Origin: Dehalococcoidia bacterium UBA1222
GTDB taxonomy: Bacteria; Chloroflexota; Dehalococcoidia; Dehalococcoidales; UBA1222
Assembly (NCBI GenBank): GCA_002309415.1
Contig: DBXC01000006.1
Span: 21,676-65,067 of the forward strand
Reading direction: 5' to 3'
DNA: 43,392 nucleotides
In this document: in pieces, positions 18,111 through 25,071 of the stretch
How positions within the stretch are numbered: the first letter of the stretch is position 1
Layout of the letters: each line of letters opens with the position of its first letter
The notes under the pieces: model-generated
What the model was told of the DNA's origin: nothing
The model's database searches: none
Seen by the model: the letters and a program-made list of their open reading frames with translations, nothing else
Translations under genes and position numbers: made by a program

Positions 18111-18144
18111 AGGCTCACCCTCAAAATGAAAATACTAGCTCAAA

Positions 18145-18174
18145 ATTTTATCATTCAGCCTTGATTTGTGTCAA
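18145..18174 (-). promoter_or_regulatory. Promoter of the nuo operon
   Basis: On the minus strand a perfect TTGACA (18169-18174), an 18-bp spacer and TAAAAT (18145-18150) sit about 35 nt before the nuoA start. Further upstream, an inverted repeat TTTATTG/CAATAAA (18226-18247) could be a regulator site or a weak AT-rich terminator for the preceding gene. Confidence 0.75.
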
Positions 18175-18277
18175 AGGACCAGAGGTCATTTTTAGGCACG
18201 ATTTTAGCAAAAAGATGACAAAAACTTTATTGATTTATCACAATAAATTGTCTTATGGATCTGATGTCGGTCTGAAG

Positions 18278-18742
18278 CTAGAGTTCTTTCTCTCGCTTGA
18301 TGATGTTGCAGACCTTCTCAGCGACGTCTCCCACAAAGGAGATGCATTGTGCCTTGCGTTCGGGACTGCCGGGAGGCAGACCCTTGGTCAGGATACGGCA
18401 GCAGATGGCGCGGTGATCGTCTCTGAAAGCGTTGTGGAGTTCTTTCGACAGTTCTTTGGCAATGGCGCCGCCGGGCTCATTGGGCTGATATCTGCCGAAG
18501 ACGAGACCCAGGATCATGATGCCGCCGGCAACGGCTCCGCAGGTGCATCCGGCACCGCCGACACCGGCAGAGAAGCCTGATGCCAAAGATACCATCTCGA
18601 CGGGTGCATCCAGTTTGAGTTCTTTGATGAGGGTGATGACTACGGATTCTCCGCATCCGAATCCGCCGGACGCGTAACACTGTTCCGCTTTTTCCTTGAT
18701 GCTCTTGGGGTCTATCGAATCGATGTTCAGTTCAAGTGCCAT
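18278..18742 (-). CDS. C_GCAxxG_C_C family redox protein
   Basis: The 154-residue cytoplasmic protein has eight cysteines: 22, 30, 66, 68, 114, 115, 133 and 145. The central GAGCTCGAVAGG segment matches the C_GCAxxG_C_C family (putative redox-active proteins, often near oxidoreductases in anaerobes). An AGAGGA ribosome binding site precedes the ATG. It lies on the same strand as the nuo operon and upstream of its promoter, so some readthrough is possible. The biochemical role of the family is not established. Confidence 0.82.
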   Translation of the reverse strand: MALELNIDSIDPKSIKEKAEQCYASGGFGCGESVVITLIKELKLDAPVEMVSLASGFSAGVGGAGCTCGAVAGGIMILGLVFGRYQPNEPGGAIAKELSKELHNAFRDDHRAICCRILTKGLPPGSPERKAQCISFVGDVAEKVCNIIKREKEL

Positions 18743-18789
18743 CTCATTCCTCTTTCAGAACCTGTTAGATTCTCGTCTGTTATGCCGCC

Positions 18790-18818
18790 ATTTTACGGCA
18801 TTTACCTGAACTGGTAAA
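18790..18818 (-). promoter_or_regulatory. Promoter and inverted repeats of the C_GCAxxG gene
   Basis: On the minus strand TTTACC (18813-18818), a 17-bp spacer and TAAAAT (18790-18795) form a promoter. The -35 half belongs to an inverted repeat, TTTACC-N6-GGTAAA (18801-18818). The -10 box sits inside a second one, TGCCG-N8-CGGCA (18783-18800). Either could be an operator. Confidence 0.5.
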
Positions 18819-18882
18819 CAGGAATGATTATCTGCTGGCTTCTTTGACCAGATGTCTTATTTCGGGGACGAATATAGCGCTA

Positions 18883-18912
18883 TTGTAAAAACACTCAATC
18901 TGGTTGTAAATA
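18883..18912 (+). promoter_or_regulatory. Possible promoter of the methyltransferase at 19029
   Basis: TTGTAA (18883-18888), 18 bp and TAAATA (18907-18912) resemble a sigma-70-type promoter. It supports reading 18852-19028 as mostly untranslated, but the match is only moderate. Confidence 0.3.
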
Positions 18913-19028
18913 TCGTTTCGGGTTTGTTTTTTAGCTTCGTTAGCTTTACGATATTGGTCAAAGATGACTTGAAATGGTCGTTTAGAAAAGTGAAAAACAC
19001 TGCTCTCCAACTTGAAATAGACAGGATC

Positions 19029-20048
19029 ATGCGGCGCAGGGACCTCAATTTCGATGCGCTGGAGATGATCAGTTCTTATCTCATCAAGAGTCCTCGTTTC
19101 ATTACCATAGAGATGATGGAAGAGATGCTCTCTGCTTCGTCTATGTCCAAAGAGGACGTCTATCGTATCCTTTTATCGGCTGCACTTGGGCTTGATTCTC
19201 AAACAAATGACCATGACCGCATTATCGAGGATGAATATCTGAAGAGATCGGTCAGATTGCTCGATAAAGCTGCTTTCTGCGGTGATCCTTATTATTCGTT
19301 CATCCGTTTTCCTGAAGTCTCTGAAGGACGCTGGACTTTTACTCAGCAGTCTTATGCTCCATATGAGCTCATCCCGTATGACGATATCGAGGTACTGGAT
19401 GATCTGACGGAGATTCCTAGGGTCGGTTTCTTTGATGAGGAGTTCATCTATCCTGCCGTCCTCGAGGATAATAATGAATGGATGATGGTCACTCCTGAAG
19501 AGACCGGGACCATGAGAGGAGATATCGCTAGAGCTTCGGGAGATGTTGTCACATTCGGTTTAGGACTGGGATATTATCCCTTCATGGTGAGCAATAAACT
19601 AGAAGTGAGATCGGTGACCATCGTCGAGATCGATGAGACTGCTGCTGATCTTTTCCAAAGGCACATCCTTCCTCAGTTCCCCAATAAGGACAAGATCCGA
19701 GTGATCTGTTCTGACGGTTTTGCGTATGCCAAAGAGATCATGCCGGACAGACATTTTGACTATGCTTTCGTCGATATGTGGCATGACGCATCCGACGGAC
19801 TCCCTATGTATATAAGAATGAAGAAACTCGAGACATACAATCCTGACACATCCTTCGGGTATTGGATCGAAAGATCGATCCTTTCGCGACTCAGATGGTT
19901 CGTCTTCGACACGCTGACTGAAGACGGGGCAGGGGACATCGTTCTCCCCAAGGACTCTTATACATTTTCACCTGACAGACTGGAATACTATCTGACGGAC
20001 GGATTTCTGAAAGACATCGCCCCGCTGCTCGTTTTTAAAGACGCCTGA
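19029..20048 (+). CDS. Spermidine-synthase-like SAM-dependent methyltransferase fold protein
   Basis: From the ATG at 19029 the protein is 339 residues. The N-terminal half is helical. The C-terminal half is a Rossmann fold with the glycine motif GLGLGYYPF, the acidic VEIDE strand end, the CSDGFAYA block and the DYAFVDMW strand. This layout is shared by spermidine synthases and class I methyltransferases. The catalytic Asp pair of true spermidine synthase is not obvious, so the activity is open. An in-frame ATG at 18852 would add 59 residues, but it has no ribosome binding site and its codon use is unlike the rest. AGG six bases before 19029 supports the shorter form. Confidence 0.7.
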   Translation: MRRRDLNFDALEMISSYLIKSPRFITIEMMEEMLSASSMSKEDVYRILLSAALGLDSQTNDHDRIIEDEYLKRSVRLLDKAAFCGDPYYSFIRFPEVSEGRWTFTQQSYAPYELIPYDDIEVLDDLTEIPRVGFFDEEFIYPAVLEDNNEWMMVTPEETGTMRGDIARASGDVVTFGLGLGYYPFMVSNKLEVRSVTIVEIDETAADLFQRHILPQFPNKDKIRVICSDGFAYAKEIMPDRHFDYAFVDMWHDASDGLPMYIRMKKLETYNPDTSFGYWIERSILSRLRWFVFDTLTEDGAGDIVLPKDSYTFSPDRLEYYLTDGFLKDIAPLLVFKDA

Positions 20049-20143
20049 TAATGTACATTTTTATACATCTGACTGATATAATTTTTTTATCAATTCGTGC
20101 ATAAATATTGACAATATCAAAAAATGTTCATTTTTGTTAATTA

Positions 20144-20157
20144 GTCAATTGATTGAC
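20144..20157. promoter_or_regulatory. Operator-like palindrome over the -35 box
   Basis: GTCAAT-TG-ATTGAC is a perfect inverted repeat with a 2-bp centre. It overlaps the -35 hexamer at 20153-20158, a position typical of a repressor site. No regulator gene is adjacent. Confidence 0.45.
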
Positions 20158-20180
20158 ATATTTGTGCATGTGTCTATTAT
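20153..20180 (+). promoter_or_regulatory. Promoter of the molybdenum hydroxylase operon
   Basis: TTGACA (20153-20158), a 16-bp spacer and TATTAT (20175-20180). Transcription from here would give a leader of about 200 nt. Confidence 0.6.
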
Positions 20181-20385
20181 CGATATTTTCAGTTAAAACT
20201 ACACTGTAACTAAGTGTATTTGTGTGCCTTCAATAGTATTTTTATTAGAGCCTCTCTTAACTGATAACGACCCGGCTGGTCAGTTTTAAATAGAGAAAAT
20301 GAAAGAAATTCTTAGTTGAGAAAGGAGGAGGCAGGAAGAAAGATAATTCTCTCCCGGTATCTTACTAATTTGGAGGTTATAAAAT

Positions 20386-21060
20386 ATGTCGAAAGAAATG
20401 TTTAAGATCTCTCGTCGAGAGTTTCTTAAAGATGCGGGCCTGGTGGTTGGTGGAGCAACCGTAGGCTCGGCAGCATTGTTATCCGCTTGCGGAAACAAAG
20501 GCGGCAAATCTGAAACCAAGTACATCTGTCCTATCGACAACAAAGAGTTCAGTTCTCTTAAAGATCTGAAAGACCATTATGCCAGCGCCCATGAAGGCCA
20601 GGCTATCCCTAATTTCAAGACCCTCAATGTCAATGGTGTTGACTATAATCTCATCATCAATGATTACTGGTCCCTCGGTTGGGTCCTCCGCGAACAGCTC
20701 GGACTCTACGGCACCAAGATCGGTTGCGATATGGGTCAGTGCGGTGCATGTACCGTCATCGTTGACGACAAGCCTGTTTATTCCTGCTTACTTTTCGCTT
20801 GCGAAATGGAAGGCAAGAGGATCCGAACAGTGGAAGGTCTCTCCGACGGTATCACCCTCAGCCCGTTGCAGCAGAAATTCTATGACAACAATGCCACTCA
20901 GTGCGGTTTCTGCACTGCAGGTTTCTTAATGGCTGCAACTGCTCTTCTTGAGAAAAAATCCAAGCCGACTAACGATGAGGTCCGTTCTGCACTTTCTGGT
21001 CATCTCTGCATGTGCCAGAACTTCAAGAAGACCCTTGAGTCAGTCGTAGGAGGTGTATAA
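20386..21060 (+). CDS. Tat-exported 2Fe-2S subunit of a xanthine-dehydrogenase-family enzyme
   Basis: The 224-residue small subunit passes electrons from the molybdenum site through two [2Fe-2S] clusters. Residues 1-35 are a Tat signal with SRREFLK at 9-15 followed by a lipobox, LSAC, whose Cys35 could carry lipid. Residues 46-69 look like a C2H2 zinc finger, but the second Cys is Asp: Cys48, Asp51, His64, His69. The plant-ferredoxin cluster uses Cys114, 119, 122 and 134. The second, alpha-helical cluster uses Cys173, 176, 208 and 210. The start has GGAGG nine bases upstream. Its stop overlaps the large-subunit ATG (TAATG). Export of a whole complex by one Tat subunit is known for E. coli PaoABC. 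Confidence 0.92.
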   Translation: MSKEMFKISRREFLKDAGLVVGGATVGSAALLSACGNKGGKSETKYICPIDNKEFSSLKDLKDHYASAHEGQAIPNFKTLNVNGVDYNLIINDYWSLGWVLREQLGLYGTKIGCDMGQCGACTVIVDDKPVYSCLLFACEMEGKRIRTVEGLSDGITLSPLQQKFYDNNATQCGFCTAGFLMAATALLEKKSKPTNDEVRSALSGHLCMCQNFKKTLESVVGGV

Positions 21061-23387
21061 TGGCTCTTCCTAAAATGAAAGTTGTTGGTCTCGATAATGA
21101 GGCCGTACAGAAAGATATTCGAGCCCGCAATATGCAGTCCATCCTGACTGGTCGCGCCGATTATGTTAACGACCGCAAGATGGCTGGTATGCTCTGGGCT
21201 ACTTCCAAGCATGCCACTATCTCTCATGGTACCGTTAAGAAGATCGATGCCTCCAAGGCTCTGGCTCTTCCTGGCGTCAAAGCAGTCTTCACCTATGACG
21301 ATATTACTGCCGGAACCGGCGCTGCCGCTATGTTCCCTCAGAAGACCGTCCTCTATTGGGGCGCTCCTGTTGCTGTCATCGTAGCCGATGACTGGTATGT
21401 CGCTGAACGTGCTATCAACCTTATCGATGTCGAATATGATGTCCTTCCTGCAGTAGTCAAGACTGCCGATGTCGTCGGTGATGATGGCGTTGCAGTAGCA
21501 AACGCTCCTCTCTCCGGCCGTTTGGCTGATACCAACTATGCAAACTCTATGCCTGCTGAACGTGGCGATGTCGCTGCCGGCCTCAAGGCTTCCGCTTACA
21601 CTAAGACTTACAACCTGCCTTGGACCACAACCCATCAGCATGCTCCTATCGAGCAGTACACTGCTTTTGCATACTGGATCGAAGACGATGTCTATGTCTA
21701 TCTTTCCACTCAGAACATCCATGGTCATCGAACCATCATCCGCAACCGACTCCAGATTCCTTTGAACAAGATCCACTGCTTCAACCACTATTGTGGTGGT
21801 GGTCATGGTCAGCGACTCAACAATGAAGAAGCTGCCATGGTCGCAGCTATCTCCAAGAAACTGGGCGGCGTCCCTGTCATGTGGCGTTGTTCCAAGAAAC
21901 ACTCCATGCTCTTCGCCGGTCGTCAGCATGATGACAAAGGTATCTTCACCATGGGTTGTGACAAAGATGGTAAGATCGTAGCTCTTGACTGCGAATACTG
22001 GACCACTAACTATGGTGCCACCATTACCCCGATCATCTCTGCAACCTACACCATCCCCAACCTGAAGTGGGTCGGTCATGGTACTTATCTGAACCAGCCG
22101 GATCGCTGTGCATGGCGTTGTGTTAACGATCCTCCTACCGCTGTACATTTGACTATGGCTATGGATGATATGGCTGAACACTTCAACATGAACCCCTATG
22201 AGTTCCGAAAGAAGAACATCATGGGTGAACATGACCTCGATCAGGATTCCGGCAATCCGTTCTGTACCAAAGAAGTCAACGAATGTATGGAAACCGTTGT
22301 TGAGAAGTCCGGTTATCTGTCCAAGTGGCACAAGCCGGGTACTAAGACCCTCTCCAATGGCCGTCTGCATGGTATCGGTCTCCACGCTCATCACGATAGC
22401 CATGGCCGTGTCAATGGTAACGACCGCGGTGCTGTCGTCCTTATGACTCCGGATGGCACCATCCTCACTGAGAATGGTGGTTCCAAACCTCACAATGCTC
22501 CTACCGAAATGAACATCATCGTCGCAGAGGTCCTCGGTGCAAAGGTCACCGATGTCAACTGTGGTGATTACGGTAACACCGACGTCACCCTCAACGGTGG
22601 TATGCACGGTGGTTCTTCCTTCACTGGTAGCTGCGGTGCTGCTTTCTATAGCGCTGCAAATGACCTCAAGAAGAAGCTGTTCACCTATGCAGTCACTCGT
22701 GAACCTTTCGCTGCTGAAGGCGCCAAGGTCGAAGATCTTGATTCCAAAGACAGCGTTATCTTCATGACCAAGAAACCTGATGTCAAAGCAACTTTCGCTA
22801 ACATCATGGCTACCGCTCAGCCCATGGCTGGTGTCGGTGTTGGTTGGCATGCTCAGCAGAATGCTACCGCCACTGTCAATGCTGGTCTCCAGCGTGAAAA
22901 GGACGGTTTCCCTGTCGGTCATAAGGCTGAATGGGGTTCTGCTGCAGCTTCTGTCACTGAAGTCGAAGTCGATCCTGAGACCGGCGAAGTCTTCATTACT
23001 GGTCATTGGAATTCCGTGGGCTGCGGCCGCGTCATCTTCAAAGATGGTGTCCTCCAGCAGATGGGTTCTGGCTCTGAACTCCAGTATGCCCAGGCTCTCT
23101 ACTACGGCGATATCCACGATCCCGCTACTGGTGCCATCATCGGTACTCAGTATACTGAATCTCAGTTACCGACCACCTTGGACATCGATCCTACCACCAA
23201 CTACCTCTACCCAGTAGAAGGCGATGACCATTCTGGTCCTCTCGGTGCTCATGGTATCGGCGAACCCTGTGTCGGCAGCTATGCGTCCATCTTGGCTGCA
23301 ATCTACAATGCCATCGGCAAGTGGGTCGATCCCGATCACGGCGCCTGTAATCCTGACAGAGTCTTGAAGGCTTTGGGAAAGGCATAA
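21060..23387 (+). CDS. Molybdenum cofactor-binding subunit of a xanthine-dehydrogenase-family enzyme
   Basis: The 775-residue large subunit binds the molybdopterin cofactor and the substrate. The N-terminal hammerhead domain (about 20-135) is followed by the Moco domains, with GGGHGQ at 246-251, GGMHGG in the middle, and the C-terminal GAHGIGE carrying the catalytic Glu735. It has no signal peptide, so it would leave the cell together with the Tat-bearing small subunit. Codon use is strongly biased, as in rpoB, which suggests high expression. Related enzymes act on purines, aldehydes, nicotinate or aromatic acyl-CoA, and no substrate can be assigned here. A long antisense reading frame across it is a by-product of codon bias. 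Confidence 0.93.
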   Translation: MALPKMKVVGLDNEAVQKDIRARNMQSILTGRADYVNDRKMAGMLWATSKHATISHGTVKKIDASKALALPGVKAVFTYDDITAGTGAAAMFPQKTVLYWGAPVAVIVADDWYVAERAINLIDVEYDVLPAVVKTADVVGDDGVAVANAPLSGRLADTNYANSMPAERGDVAAGLKASAYTKTYNLPWTTTHQHAPIEQYTAFAYWIEDDVYVYLSTQNIHGHRTIIRNRLQIPLNKIHCFNHYCGGGHGQRLNNEEAAMVAAISKKLGGVPVMWRCSKKHSMLFAGRQHDDKGIFTMGCDKDGKIVALDCEYWTTNYGATITPIISATYTIPNLKWVGHGTYLNQPDRCAWRCVNDPPTAVHLTMAMDDMAEHFNMNPYEFRKKNIMGEHDLDQDSGNPFCTKEVNECMETVVEKSGYLSKWHKPGTKTLSNGRLHGIGLHAHHDSHGRVNGNDRGAVVLMTPDGTILTENGGSKPHNAPTEMNIIVAEVLGAKVTDVNCGDYGNTDVTLNGGMHGGSSFTGSCGAAFYSAANDLKKKLFTYAVTREPFAAEGAKVEDLDSKDSVIFMTKKPDVKATFANIMATAQPMAGVGVGWHAQQNATATVNAGLQREKDGFPVGHKAEWGSAAASVTEVEVDPETGEVFITGHWNSVGCGRVIFKDGVLQQMGSGSELQYAQALYYGDIHDPATGAIIGTQYTESQLPTTLDIDPTTNYLYPVEGDDHSGPLGAHGIGEPCVGSYASILAAIYNAIGKWVDPDHGACNPDRVLKALGKA

Positions 23388-23398
23388 GGGGGTAAATA

Positions 23399-24268
23399 AT
23401 GGATAATTTAGTTCATGTAAATGCAGGTAGTCTGGACGATGCAGTTGCCCAGTTGGCCAAAGGCGGTGCCGAGGTTTGTGCCGGTGGTACTGATCTGATG
23501 AGCACCCTCAAGGGCTTCATCTCCGATAACCTTCCCACAACTATCGTCAATATCAAGCAGATCAGCGGTCTTTCTTACATCAAGGAAGACGGCGGTATGC
23601 TCAAGATCGGCGCTCTCACCACTCTCGATGAGATCGCTAACTCTTCTGTAGTCGCATCCAAGTGTGCAGCTCTGGCTCAGGCTGCCGGTCTTGTCGCCTC
23701 TCCTGAAATCCGCAATGTCGGTACCATCGGCGGCAACATTTGTCAGCGACCTCGCTGTATTTACTATCGAAACGAATACAACGACTTCAACTGTGCCCGC
23801 AAAGGCGGCAAGGGCGGTTGTTATGCTCTTACCGGTCTTTCCCGATATCATTCCATCTTTGGTCTGGTAAACGGTTGTATGGCTGTCTGTCCTTCCGATA
23901 CTGCTCCCGTCCTGGTAGCAGCCGGTGCAAAGATCGTCACCACTAAGAAGACTTGGGCTGCTGCCGATTTCTTCAAGATCAAGGGTGAGAAGATCAATTC
24001 TCTCGATGCCGATGAGATCGTTACTGAAATCCAGGTTCCTACTGGTAAGAAGAGCTGCTACAAGAAGTTTGCATTCCGAAAATCCTTCGACTTCCCTCTA
24101 GTCAGCTGCGCAGTAGTCGGCGACAAAGTCGTCCTCGGCGGCGTCTACAATTCTCCGTATGAAGTCTCTGGTGATACTGTCAAAGCCACCAGCGCCACTG
24201 CATACAACAAGTACAAGGAACAGATTGCAAACACGCTGATCAAGCGTGCAAAAGCAGACGTTAAATAG
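23399..24268 (+). CDS. FAD-binding subunit of the xanthine-dehydrogenase-family enzyme
   Basis: The 289-residue medium subunit binds FAD through AGGTDL at 28-33 and the TIGGNI block at 109-114. Residues 115-164 form a cysteine-rich loop (Cys115, 120, 132, 141, 160, 164) containing QRPRCIYYRN. 4-Hydroxybenzoyl-CoA reductase beta subunits carry a [4Fe-4S] cluster in a loop at this place, so this one may too (inference). The C-terminal CO-dehydrogenase-flavoprotein domain follows. It starts 11 bp after the large subunit and ends the operon before a strong terminator. Confidence 0.92.
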   Translation: MDNLVHVNAGSLDDAVAQLAKGGAEVCAGGTDLMSTLKGFISDNLPTTIVNIKQISGLSYIKEDGGMLKIGALTTLDEIANSSVVASKCAALAQAAGLVASPEIRNVGTIGGNICQRPRCIYYRNEYNDFNCARKGGKGGCYALTGLSRYHSIFGLVNGCMAVCPSDTAPVLVAAGAKIVTTKKTWAAADFFKIKGEKINSLDADEIVTEIQVPTGKKSCYKKFAFRKSFDFPLVSCAVVGDKVVLGGVYNSPYEVSGDTVKATSATAYNKYKEQIANTLIKRAKADVK

Positions 24269-24284
24269 TTTCTGCTATCATCAT

Positions 24285-24318
24285 AGGGAGGGGCGGACCT
24301 GCTCCTCCCTGTTTTGTT
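24285..24318 (+). terminator. Terminator of the molybdenum hydroxylase operon
   Basis: A 10-bp stem (AGGGAGGGGC with GCTCCTCCCT, one G-T pair), loop GGACCT and then GTTTTGTT. Confidence 0.85.
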
Positions 24319-24338
24319 ATCTGGTTCGGGGTTAGATC

Positions 24339-24977
24339 ATGGCTTTTTTAAAAAAATACAAGCTTAAAATAACCTTTTTTGCTGTGGTATTTGCCTTGAT
24401 TTCTACAGCCGTCATCAAGGTCCCATGTCCTGTGTGCGCAGCATCCGGTCAAGTAGAAGTCACCAACATGAGCTATGTGATGATCAATGATGTCAAAGCT
24501 ACGGTTGGTGGTGCGTACTTTGCTTACTGCGGTACTTTCCGTATCTATATCACCGATATCACGGTGGAACTCTATAATCAGGGTATAGAGGATGCTAACG
24601 GATATATGAGCCTGGCTCTTGTAGACTACACTTCGGGGAGAGCGTTAGACAATCAGTTTGTGGTCATCAATATCCCGGCCCGTAAACGTATGACAGCTCA
24701 GTATCAGATGTTCTTTCAGACGACAGTCGACGATCCCCAGACCATCAAGGTCACGGCTAAGATCGTGCAAAACATGTCCACCGATAAAGCGTGTGGCGGT
24801 TCTGGGTATGTCAAGATGAATGAATGGCCGGTCTATAGCGTTTTAGCAGATCGCATTACTGAAGCTCAGCATATCACTGTTGACGAACCGAAGTTTGTTC
24901 CTCTGTTTGTCCAGCCTGAGGATTGGGATCTGACGGATCCCTTTGCATTAGATGTCCAATTCGGGTATTCCGGATAA
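24339..24977 (+). CDS. Unrecognised membrane-anchored or secreted protein with a CxxC motif
   Basis: I do not recognise this 212-residue protein. Residues 1-10 are basic and 11-26 are hydrophobic, giving a signal anchor or signal peptide. Directly after it comes PCPVCAASG, a CxxCxxxG sequence reminiscent of one repeat of a DnaJ zinc-binding domain. The rest is predicted to be beta-rich and outside the membrane, compatible with an immunoglobulin-like fold, and has two further Cys (near residues 64 and 152). It lies just after the molybdenum hydroxylase terminator. No ribosome binding site better than GGGG is seen. Confidence 0.7.
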   Translation: MAFLKKYKLKITFFAVVFALISTAVIKVPCPVCAASGQVEVTNMSYVMINDVKATVGGAYFAYCGTFRIYITDITVELYNQGIEDANGYMSLALVDYTSGRALDNQFVVINIPARKRMTAQYQMFFQTTVDDPQTIKVTAKIVQNMSTDKACGGSGYVKMNEWPVYSVLADRITEAQHITVDEPKFVPLFVQPEDWDLTDPFALDVQFGYSG

Positions 24978-25007
24978 GAATCGAAAGCCTCCATTTTTTT
25001 CAATATG

Positions 25008-25043
25008 AAGGGGTCCTTCGTCAGGCACGAAGGACCCCTTTGA
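25008..25043. terminator. Terminator between two convergent unknown genes
   Basis: A perfect 14-bp stem (AAGGGGTCCTTCGT with ACGAAGGACCCCTT) with the 5-nt loop CAGGC. The T-runs are short on both sides, but the stem is very stable. Confidence 0.8.
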
Positions 25044-25071
25044 AAGTTTAATGGATTGTTTTTCGGAATCA

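Larger units (their letters stand above)
20049..20385. other. Long AT-rich regulatory region before the molybdenum hydroxylase operon
   Basis: This 337-bp region has no gene. It holds the promoter at 20153-20180, an operator-like palindrome, and about 200 nt of untranslated leader. The leader has one possible bulged hairpin at 20259-20285: AACTG pairs with CAGTT and ACC with GGT, around a CGGCT loop. The ribosome binding site GGAGG is near 20372. No terminator is evident after the methyltransferase gene. Confidence 0.5.

Noticed and set aside
18226..18247. An FNR- or CRP-like box upstream of the nuo promoter
   Set aside because: The repeat TTTATTG/CAATAAA does not fit the TTGAT-N4-ATCAA consensus, and an AT-rich terminator explains it as well.
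21000..23117. A 705-codon open frame antisense to the molybdenum subunit
   Set aside because: The sense strand has intact Moco motifs and strong codon bias, which by itself keeps the opposite frame open. The antisense product has no recognisable motif and no ribosome binding site.
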